This document shows, piece by piece, positions 55,527 through 61,856 of a stretch of 64,000 bases of DNA (position 1 is its first letter; each line of letters opens with the position of its first letter). The DNA is from UBA5066 sp046331465 (lineage in GTDB: Bacteria > Acidobacteriota > Thermoanaerobaculia > UBA5066): assembly GCA_046331465.1 (NCBI GenBank), contig JAXLQV010000001.1, forward strand, positions 2,046,001 to 2,110,000, in the 5' to 3' direction. Under the pieces are notes generated by a model that made no database searches, was not told the origin of the DNA, and saw only the letters and a list, made by a program, of their open reading frames with translations. Position numbers and translations under genes: made by a program.

Positions 55527-56306
55527 CTAGAGCTTTTTCTGCATCGCGGCGTCGCCCCGGAGCCGCTCCCGGAACGTCTCGCAGGCCCGGAGCATCGCCG
55601 GGGGGAGCGCGCAGGCGGCCCCGTCGAGCGAGAGGAGCGGAGCGGCCGTCGTCAGCGACCCGACGAGGAGCGCCCCGGAGAGGAGCTCGTCCCGGGAGAG
55701 CCCGCGCCGCTCCCCCGCCCCGTCGAGGAACGCCTCGGTCGTGACGGACGGGAGCGCCCCCGGGCCGAGGCCGGCGAGGCGTCCCCCGTTCCACGCGACG
55801 ATCCCCGTCGAGGCGCCTTCCACGTAGAGCCCGCCCTCCCGGAAGAGGGCCTCGTCCCCGCCCGCGCGCTTCGCGTGGCGCAGCGCCGCCACGGCCCCGA
55901 AGTAGCTCGTCGACTTGTAGCCGGGCGAGTCGCGCCGGAGCCGCTCCGGCGCCGTCACGGCCCGCGAGCCCGAACGGCGGGAGAGGGTGTTCGGCGGGAT
56001 CGCCCGGACCGACGCGTCCAGCCGCCACGACGCGGGCGACTCGAGGTCGGGTCCCACCGCGATCCAGGAGAGGCGGAGGGCCCGCTCCCCGGGTCCGTCC
56101 TCGGCGTCGCCGAGCGCCGCCCGGGCCCCCGACTCGATCGCCTCGCCGGACGGGGCCGGGAGGTCCAGCTCCGCGAGGGTCCGGAGGAGGCGCCGGACGT
56201 GCGGTTCCCAGAGCACCGCGCGCCGTCCGAGGAGGAGGAGCGTCTCGAAGAAGCCGAAGCCCCGCTCCACGGCGGGGGCGTCGAATGAGACGGTCTCAGG
56301 GCTCAT
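55527..56306 (-). CDS. pabC: aminodeoxychorismate lyase-like class IV aminotransferase
   Basis: PLP fold-type IV enzyme (259 aa) that should convert 4-amino-4-deoxychorismate to p-aminobenzoate and pyruvate. The PLP lysine is in PGYKSTSYFGAV. The acid/base stretch YVEGASTGIVAWNGG, typical of lyases and D-aminotransferases, follows. Branched-chain aminotransferase is excluded by context: the ATG overlaps the pabB stop by 4 bases (ATGA). pabA (the glutaminase) is not in the window. Confidence 0.87.
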   Translation of the reverse strand: MSPETVSFDAPAVERGFGFFETLLLLGRRAVLWEPHVRRLLRTLAELDLPAPSGEAIESGARAALGDAEDGPGERALRLSWIAVGPDLESPASWRLDASVRAIPPNTLSRRSGSRAVTAPERLRRDSPGYKSTSYFGAVAALRHAKRAGGDEALFREGGLYVEGASTGIVAWNGGRLAGLGPGALPSVTTEAFLDGAGERRGLSRDELLSGALLVGSLTTAAPLLSLDGAACALPPAMLRACETFRERLRGDAAMQKKL

Positions 56307-57514
56307 GGGACCTCGCTGGGGCGCGCCGCGGCGGCGAGCGCCCGGAAGAACTCGCGGGACTTCGTCTCGGTCTCCGCCCACTCGAGGAGGGGGTCCGAGT
56401 CCCAGACGATCCCGCCTCCGGCATGGTAGGCGACGGCGCACCCGTCGACCCGGGCCGTCCGGATGGCGACGTTGAAGACGGCCCTGCCGTCTCCCCGGAC
56501 GTAGCCGGCCGCTCCCGTGTAGGGTCCGCGCGCGACGGGCTCGAGCCTCCGGATGAAGCCGAGCGCGGCCCGCTTCGGGGCACCGGTGATCGAGCCTCCC
56601 GGGAGCGTCGCGGCGAGGAGCTCCGCGAGGCGGGCCCCGGGCCGGAGCGTCCCGGCGACCGTCGACTCGAGGTGGTGGAGGTGCCGGAAGCTCCGGACGG
56701 AACGGAAGTCGGGGACGTGGACGCTCCCCGCATCGCAGACGCGGCCCAGGTCGTTCCGGACGAGGTCGACGATCATCAGGTGCTCCGCGGCGTCCTTCTC
56801 CGAGCCGAGGAGCGCGGCCCGGGCCGTCTCCTCGGAGCCGCCGAGGAGGCGCGGGACGGTCCCCTTGATCGGCGACGAGGCGACCCGGCGCGTGGCGAGG
56901 TCGACGTCGAGGAAGAGCTCGGGCGAGTTCGACACGACCGCCCCCTCCTCCGTCTCGACGCAGATCGGCCAGGGGACCGGGTTGTCGTCCCGGAGGAGTT
57001 CCGCGAGGCGGCGCGGCGCGACGGCGAGAGCGCGCGTGACCCGGCGCGTCAGGTTCGCCTGGTAGAGGTCGCCCCTCGCGATTCCCTGCCGGATCGCCTC
57101 GACGGCGGCCGACCACTCCGCGAGGCCCATTTCCCCGGAAGGCGTTCCTCCGGGAGAGTCCGGCGGATCCCGGTCGGAAACGCCGGGGAGGGCGCCGCCT
57201 GCGGAATCGTCGGCGGCTGCCGCGCGGAGGGCCGCGGCGAGGTCGTAGAGCCCGAACCAGGCGAGCGGCGTCGGCGGGGGTCGGAAGAGCCGCGTCGAGC
57301 CCTCGAGCGCCACCCCGGCCTCGTACGTCAGGAAACCCGCCGCGATCCTCCCGCTTCGCCCCGAGGCGGCGACGGCGTCGAGCCAGGCGAGGAGGCCCGG
57401 CAGCTCCTCCGGTCGATCCGCAGGCACCGAGCGGACCTCGACCGGGTCGCGGAGGTCGAGGGGATCCGGGAGCCGCCAGCCGGAGCCGCGGAGGAGGACG
57501 GAGTCGCGGGGCAC
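56303..57514 (-). CDS. pabB: aminodeoxychorismate synthase component I
   Basis: Chorismate-utilising enzyme (403 aa) that adds an amino group to give aminodeoxychorismate for folate. PIKGTVPR contains the Lys characteristic of PabB (anthranilate synthase has Ala here). GGSITGAPK and HAGGGIVWDSDP are conserved. The N-terminus (1-120) is shorter and more divergent than in E. coli PabB. GTG at 57514, with no Shine-Dalgarno, lies inside the palindrome shared with the thioesterase gene. Confidence 0.9.
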   Translation of the reverse strand: MPRDSVLLRGSGWRLPDPLDLRDPVEVRSVPADRPEELPGLLAWLDAVAASGRSGRIAAGFLTYEAGVALEGSTRLFRPPPTPLAWFGLYDLAAALRAAAADDSAGGALPGVSDRDPPDSPGGTPSGEMGLAEWSAAVEAIRQGIARGDLYQANLTRRVTRALAVAPRRLAELLRDDNPVPWPICVETEEGAVVSNSPELFLDVDLATRRVASSPIKGTVPRLLGGSEETARAALLGSEKDAAEHLMIVDLVRNDLGRVCDAGSVHVPDFRSVRSFRHLHHLESTVAGTLRPGARLAELLAATLPGGSITGAPKRAALGFIRRLEPVARGPYTGAAGYVRGDGRAVFNVAIRTARVDGCAVAYHAGGGIVWDSDPLLEWAETETKSREFFRALAAAARPSEVP

Positions 57515-57537
57515 GCTCGCGTAGTCTACGGAGCGTG
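57512..57537. promoter_or_regulatory. 26-base palindrome with both divergent starts
   Basis: CACGCTC-G-CGTAG-T-CTACG-GAGCGTG: two inverted-repeat arms (7 and 5 bp) with one extra base on the left. The CAC at its left end is the pabB GTG, and the GTG at its right end is the thioesterase start. The central TAGTCTA/TAGACTA gives a -10-like hexamer on each strand, 8 and 7 bases before the starts. Confidence 0.6.
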
Positions 57538-57954
57538 GAGAACGGACGCTGGGTCGAGACCGAGGTGAAGGTCCGCTACGCGGAGACCGACGCGCAGGGG
57601 GTCGTCTACCACGGCTCCTACGTCGTCTGGTTCGAGGTCGGGCGGACGGAGTACTGCGATGCCGCCGGCTACCCGTACGCGCGGATGGAAGCCGAGGGCG
57701 TGAACATCGTCGTGAGCGACCTCGCGGCCCGCTTCCGCCGCCCGACGCGCTACGGCGACACGGTTCGCGTCTCGACGCGGCTCGCCGCGCTCCGGAGCCG
57801 CGGCTGTACGTTCGCGTACCGGATCACCCTTCCCGACGGCAGCGTGGCCGTCGAGGGAGAGACGATCCACCTCTTCGTCGACCGGGCGTCGGGGCGGCCC
57901 ACCGCCGTGCCGGAGCCGGTCCGGGCCGCGCTCTCCGCGTTCGCGGCGAGCTGA
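57535..57954 (+). CDS. acyl-CoA thioesterase, YbgC/4HBT hotdog family
   Basis: The only plus-strand gene seen. The 139-aa product is a hotdog-fold thioesterase: VRYAETDAQGVVYHGSYVVWFE carries the catalytic Asp (TDAQG) and the His-containing loop of 4-hydroxybenzoyl-CoA thioesterase-like proteins. Substrate is probably a short or aromatic acyl-CoA. GTG at 57535. It is only 20 bases from pabB and its stop is 4 bases from the coaD stop, so there is no room for separate terminators and coaD and thioesterase transcripts will overlap. Confidence 0.87.
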   Translation: MENGRWVETEVKVRYAETDAQGVVYHGSYVVWFEVGRTEYCDAAGYPYARMEAEGVNIVVSDLAARFRRPTRYGDTVRVSTRLAALRSRGCTFAYRITLPDGSVAVEGETIHLFVDRASGRPTAVPEPVRAALSAFAAS

Positions 57955-57958
57955 GGGG

Positions 57959-58453
57959 TCAGGTCTTCGGGCCGCCGTTCGGGAGCTTCTTGCGGAGCTC
58001 GCGGTAGACGAGAGGCGGAACGAGCGGGGAGACGTCGCCTCCGAGCCGGTGGACCTCCTTGACGAGGCGGCTCGAGAGGTACGAGAGCTCCTCCTTCGGC
58101 GTCAGGAAGACCGTCTCCACCTCGGGGTCGAGGCGGCGGTTCATGAGCGCCATCTGGAACTCGTACTCGAAGTCGGAGACGACGCGCAGCCCGCGCAGGA
58201 CGATGTTCGTCTTCTCGCTCCGGAGGAAGTCGACGAGGAGCCCGGAGAAGGCCTTCACCTTCACCTTCGGCTCCCGCCTGAAGACGTCGCGGGTCATCCG
58301 GATCCGCTCGTCGACGGTGAAGAGCGGCGCCTTCTCCGTGTTGCAGAGGACGGCGACGAGCACCCTGTCGAAGATGTGGCAGCCGCGGCGGACGAGGTCG
58401 ACGTGCCCGTTCGTCATCGGGTCGAACGAGCCCGGGTAGACGGCGATTCGCAT
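57959..58453 (-). CDS. coaD: phosphopantetheine adenylyltransferase
   Basis: Penultimate step of CoA synthesis (164 aa). YPGSFDPMTNGHVDLVRRG has the T/HxGH nucleotidyl-transferase motif. RGLRVVSDFEYEFQMALMNRRL and the SSRLVKEV ISSTxVKE-type motif confirm the family. ATG 10 bases after TAGAAT, no Shine-Dalgarno. coaBC is 34 kb away, so the pathway is split. Confidence 0.95.
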   Translation of the reverse strand: MRIAVYPGSFDPMTNGHVDLVRRGCHIFDRVLVAVLCNTEKAPLFTVDERIRMTRDVFRREPKVKVKAFSGLLVDFLRSEKTNIVLRGLRVVSDFEYEFQMALMNRRLDPEVETVFLTPKEELSYLSSRLVKEVHRLGGDVSPLVPPLVYRELRKKLPNGGPKT

Positions 58454-58463
58454 CGGAGCGGGG

Positions 58464-58469
58464 ATTCTA
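58464..58469 (-). promoter_or_regulatory. -10-like TAGAAT before coaD
   Basis: TAGAAT ends 10 bases before the ATG. It is part of GCCGGTAGAATCCCCG, repeated exactly before the DUF4388 gene. No -35 is obvious. Confidence 0.5.
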
Positions 58470-59309
58470 CCGGCTTTCCGAGACCGCCTCCCCCACCTTT
58501 CGCGCGGAGAGGACGAGGAGGAAGAGCGCGAGCGCCGGCGGGACGACGCACCACCAGGCCGCCGTCAGGCTCTCGCGGGCGTCCGCGAGGGCGCGTCCCC
58601 AGGAGGCCGCGGGGGGCGGCGTCCCGAGCCCGAGGAAGGAGAGCGAGGCCTCGAGGAGGACGGCCCCGCCGAGGACGTAGGGCACGGTCGCGAGCGCGGG
58701 GCCGACTGCGCCCGGGAGGACGTGGACGAAGAGGACCCGCGCGCGCGAGGCGCCCGCCGCCCGCGCCGCCTCGACGTGCGGCGCGACGGAGAGCCGGAGC
58801 GCCTCGGCGCGGACGAGGCGCGCGACGTCGGGCCACCCGGTCAGCGCGATGAGGAGGACCGCGGTGAACGCGGACGGCGGCGCGAGCGCGGCGCCCGCCG
58901 CCACGAGGACGAGCGCGGGGAACGCCTGGACGACCCCGGTCACGAAGAGGACGACCCGGTCCGCGCGCGGGCCGAACGCGCCCGCCGCCGCGCCGAGGAG
59001 GGTCCCGGCGGCGAACGCGAGGGCCGCCGCGGCGGCGCCGACCGTCACCGAGACGCGCGCCCCGTGGAGGAGGCGGGCCAGGACGTCCCTGCCGAGGTCG
59101 TCGGTCCCGAGGAGGTGGGTGCCGTCGGGTGGCCGGAGTCGCGCGTCGAGCTCGGTGGCGTCGGGGTCGAAGGGGACGGGCGTGGCGACCTTCGCGAGGA
59201 ACGGGGCGCCGGCCGGCCGCTCGCGCGCGAGGAGCGGCGCGAGGAGCGCGACGACGGGAAAGAGCCCGAGGACGAGGAGGCGCCACTTCAGGGCGCGGCG
59301 GCGCGTCAC
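58467..59309 (-). CDS. ABC transporter permease, DppC/OppC type
   Basis: Inner-membrane permease (280 aa) of a peptide/nickel-type importer. The N-terminal segment is followed by a periplasmic loop with HLLGTDDLGRDVLARLLHGARVS, the DppC signature. The EAA-type loop is at about 185-200 (EAARAAGASRARVLFVHVLP). Six predicted segments. GTG overlaps the dppB-type stop (GTGA). Its end is 13 bases before coaD. Confidence 0.9.
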   Translation of the reverse strand: MTRRRALKWRLLVLGLFPVVALLAPLLARERPAGAPFLAKVATPVPFDPDATELDARLRPPDGTHLLGTDDLGRDVLARLLHGARVSVTVGAAAAALAFAAGTLLGAAAGAFGPRADRVVLFVTGVVQAFPALVLVAAGAALAPPSAFTAVLLIALTGWPDVARLVRAEALRLSVAPHVEAARAAGASRARVLFVHVLPGAVGPALATVPYVLGGAVLLEASLSFLGLGTPPPAASWGRALADARESLTAAWWCVVPPALALFLLVLSARKVGEAVSESR

Positions 59310-60253
59310 GGCTCTCCCCCGTCCGCGAGCCGCGGGTCGGCGAGGGCGGCGGCGGCGTCCGCGACGAACGTCGCGGCGACGACGGCGAGCCCCGAGACGA
59401 GCGTCAGGCCGAGGACGGTCGGCAGGTCGCGGGAGAAGACCGAGTCGGCGAGGAGCTGCCCCGTCCCGGGGAGGCCGAAGACCCGCTCCACGAGGACCGA
59501 CCCGGCGACGAGCTGCGGGACGAGCGCCGCGCCGAGGCCCGCGAAGGCGGGCGCCGACCGGCGCAGGGCTCGGAGCGTCTCCTCGCGGGGCGTCTCGCCC
59601 CGGGCGCGCCCCGAGAGGGCCGCGGGGGACGCGAGCGCCTCCCCGACGGCGCGGCGCGTGACGCGCGCGATCGGCGCGAGGGCGACGAGGGCGAGCGTCG
59701 CGGCGGGGAGCGCGATCCCGCGAAGCCCGAGCGAGAGGTCCGAGAAGACGGGCGCGACGCGGAGCTTCACGGCGAAGAGGAGGAGGAGGAGGAGCCCGAG
59801 CGCGAAGCTCGGCAGGGAGAAGAGCGCGTCGAGGAGGAGGCCGGAGACGCGGTCGAGCGTTCCGCCCGGGCGGCGGGCGGCCCCGACCCCGACGGGAATC
59901 GCGACCGCCAGGGCGAGCGCGAGCGCGAGCGCGTTGACGGCGAACGTCGCGGGAAGCGTCCTCGCGATCCGCTCCGTCACCGGGCTCCCGTCGCGGAACG
60001 ACCGGCCGAGATCGAGCCGCGCGGCCGAGGCGAGCCAGCTGCCGAGGCGAGCCGGGAGGGGGCGGTCGAGGCCGTGGAGGCTGCGGAACGCCTCGAGCGC
60101 CTCGCGCGAGACGCCGCCGCGGCCCGTGGCGCCGCCGGCGGCGAGCCGCGCCGGGTCTCCCGGCGCGGCCGAGAGGAGGAGGAAGACCGCCACGAGGACG
60201 CCGAGGAGCGTCCCGGACGCGCCGAGAAGTCGCCGTGCGAGGAACGAAGCCAC
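59306..60253 (-). CDS. ABC transporter permease, DppB/OppB type
   Basis: Partner permease (315 aa) with an N-terminal segment, a DppB-like FLLLSAAPGDPARLA and the C-terminal LVERVFGLPGTGQLLADSV. About six segments. The cytoplasmic EAA loop is not fully canonical. GTG start lies 8 bases after TAACAT. It follows the solute-binding gene by 37 bases. The dppD/dppF-type ATPases are absent from the visible operon. Confidence 0.9.
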   Translation of the reverse strand: MASFLARRLLGASGTLLGVLVAVFLLLSAAPGDPARLAAGGATGRGGVSREALEAFRSLHGLDRPLPARLGSWLASAARLDLGRSFRDGSPVTERIARTLPATFAVNALALALALAVAIPVGVGAARRPGGTLDRVSGLLLDALFSLPSFALGLLLLLLFAVKLRVAPVFSDLSLGLRGIALPAATLALVALAPIARVTRRAVGEALASPAALSGRARGETPREETLRALRRSAPAFAGLGAALVPQLVAGSVLVERVFGLPGTGQLLADSVFSRDLPTVLGLTLVSGLAVVAATFVADAAAALADPRLADGGEP

Positions 60254-60261
60254 TCCGCGGA

Positions 60262-60267
60262 ATGTTA
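60262..60267 (-). promoter_or_regulatory. -10-like TAACAT before the dppB-type gene
   Basis: TAACAT ends 8 bases before the GTG. A GGGC-TCC-GCCC stem just upstream could end the solute-binding gene's transcript. No -35 match. Confidence 0.4.
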
Positions 60268-60290
60268 CGCGGGGCGGAGCCCTCTCCCCG

Positions 60291-61856
60291 TCAGACCGGC
60301 TTCGCCGCGCGCGCCGGCTGCCACCCGGCCCCTCCGGGCCAGAAGAGCCAGAGGCCGATGGGCGAGGTCCGCACGTTCCCGACCCGGTCCCGCACCCCCC
60401 ACGCGACGGAGACCGTGTGGAGGAACGTGAACGGCTGGTCGTCCGCGATCACCCGCTGCAGCTCGGCGTAGAGCGTCTTCGCCTTCCCGCGGTCGAACGT
60501 CGCCGCGATCTCGTCCATCAGCGCGTCGGCGCGCGGGTTCCGGTAGAACGCGTTGTTCATCCCCGCCGGGGGGACCTGGGTGGAGTGCCAGTTCGGGCGG
60601 AGGTCGGGGTTCGGGTCGAGGGTCAGGGAGAGCGAGCAGGCCTCGTAGTCGCCCGCGTCGACCTTCTCGACGAAGGCGCCCCACTCGAGCGGCGCGAGGT
60701 TCGCCTCGATCCCCGCCTCGCGGAAGGCGCGCTGGGAGAGCTCGAGGATCTGTCGCTGCCGGTCGTTCGCGCTCCCGAAGGAGAGTGTGAAGGCGAACCG
60801 GGACCCGCCCTTCGCCCGGACGCCGTCCTTCCCCTTCTTCCAGCCGGACTCCTCGAGAAGGGCGGCCGCCTTCGCCGGGTCGTACGGGAGAGGAGCGAGG
60901 GTCGGGTCGTAGGCCCAGAGCCCCGGGGGAAGCGGGCCGTTCGCCGGCCGCGCGAGGCCGCCGTAGAGCGTCCGCGCGATCGCCTCGCGGTCGATGAGCA
61001 TCGTGAGGGCCCGCCGCACGCGCGGGTCGGAGAACTGCGGGAGCCGGTTGTTCCAGGCGATGTAGGTGTAGGCGATCTCGTCGTAGACGACCTCGCGGAT
61101 CGCCGGGTGCTTCGGCAGCTCGGCGCGCTGGACGGCGTTCAGTCGCGACTCGTCGAGGTCCCCCGTGACGAGCCCCTGGAACGCGGGGGCCGACTCGGGC
61201 ACCACCCTGAGGACGACCTGCTCGAAGGCCGGCGGCTCGCCGAAGTACTGCGTGTTCCTCACGAGCCGGAGCGTTCCCCCCTCCCACGACGCGAGGCGGA
61301 AGGGTCCCGTCGCGAGCGGCCTGCGGTTCGCCGGGTTCGTCGCCACCTCCGTCCCGCGGTAGAGGCGGGCCGGGAGGAGCGGCAGGTTGAAGGCGTCGCG
61401 CTGGCCCGCGTAGGCCTTCCTGAACGTCACGCGCGCCGTCCGCGCGTCGACCGCCTCGACCTTGTCCAGGTCGGCGAAGAAGGCCCGGCGATAGAGCGCG
61501 GGCGTCTTCGGGTCGAGGAGCGCCTCGAGCGTCGCCTTCACGTCGTCCGAGGTGACCGGGGTGCCGTCCTCCCAGCGGACGCCGTCGCGGAGCTTCACGG
61601 TGTAGACGAGGTGACCCGGCTCGGCCTCGACCGACTCGGCGAGGCCGGGGACGAGGTTCAGCTTCTCGTCGTAGTCGAGGAGGTTCCTCTGCAGGAGCGC
61701 GATGACGACGTTCTCGGGGTCCGACGTGGAGATCAGGGCGTTCAGCGTCTCCGGGGCCCCCTCGAGCCTCCTGTGGAGGACGCGCTCCTGGTCCTTCCCG
61801 ACGGCGCCGCCGCAGGCGGAGAGGAGGAGCGCGAGGGCGGCGACCGCCTTCTTCAC
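60291..61856 (-). CDS. peptide/nickel-type solute-binding lipoprotein (SBP family 5)
   Basis: Periplasmic receptor (521 aa). A short signal with lipobox L-S-A-C at 12-15, so Cys15 is probably lipidated. Family 5 features: NLVPGLAESVEAEPG, YTVKLRDGVRWEDGTPVTSDDV, ATGPFRLASWEGG, RRALTMLIDREAI. Ligand unknown; the family takes peptides, nickel chelates, sugars. GTG overlaps the propeller gene stop. Confidence 0.92.
   Translation of the reverse strand: MKKAVAALALLLSACGGAVGKDQERVLHRRLEGAPETLNALISTSDPENVVIALLQRNLLDYDEKLNLVPGLAESVEAEPGHLVYTVKLRDGVRWEDGTPVTSDDVKATLEALLDPKTPALYRRAFFADLDKVEAVDARTARVTFRKAYAGQRDAFNLPLLPARLYRGTEVATNPANRRPLATGPFRLASWEGGTLRLVRNTQYFGEPPAFEQVVLRVVPESAPAFQGLVTGDLDESRLNAVQRAELPKHPAIREVVYDEIAYTYIAWNNRLPQFSDPRVRRALTMLIDREAIARTLYGGLARPANGPLPPGLWAYDPTLAPLPYDPAKAAALLEESGWKKGKDGVRAKGGSRFAFTLSFGSANDRQRQILELSQRAFREAGIEANLAPLEWGAFVEKVDAGDYEACSLSLTLDPNPDLRPNWHSTQVPPAGMNNAFYRNPRADALMDEIAATFDRGKAKTLYAELQRVIADDQPFTFLHTVSVAWGVRDRVGNVRTSPIGLWLFWPGGAGWQPARAAKPV

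Noticed and set aside
56303..57514. Anthranilate synthase (TrpE) instead of PabB
   Set aside because: The active-site PIKGT Lys is the PabB type, and the following gene is a class IV lyase (PabC).
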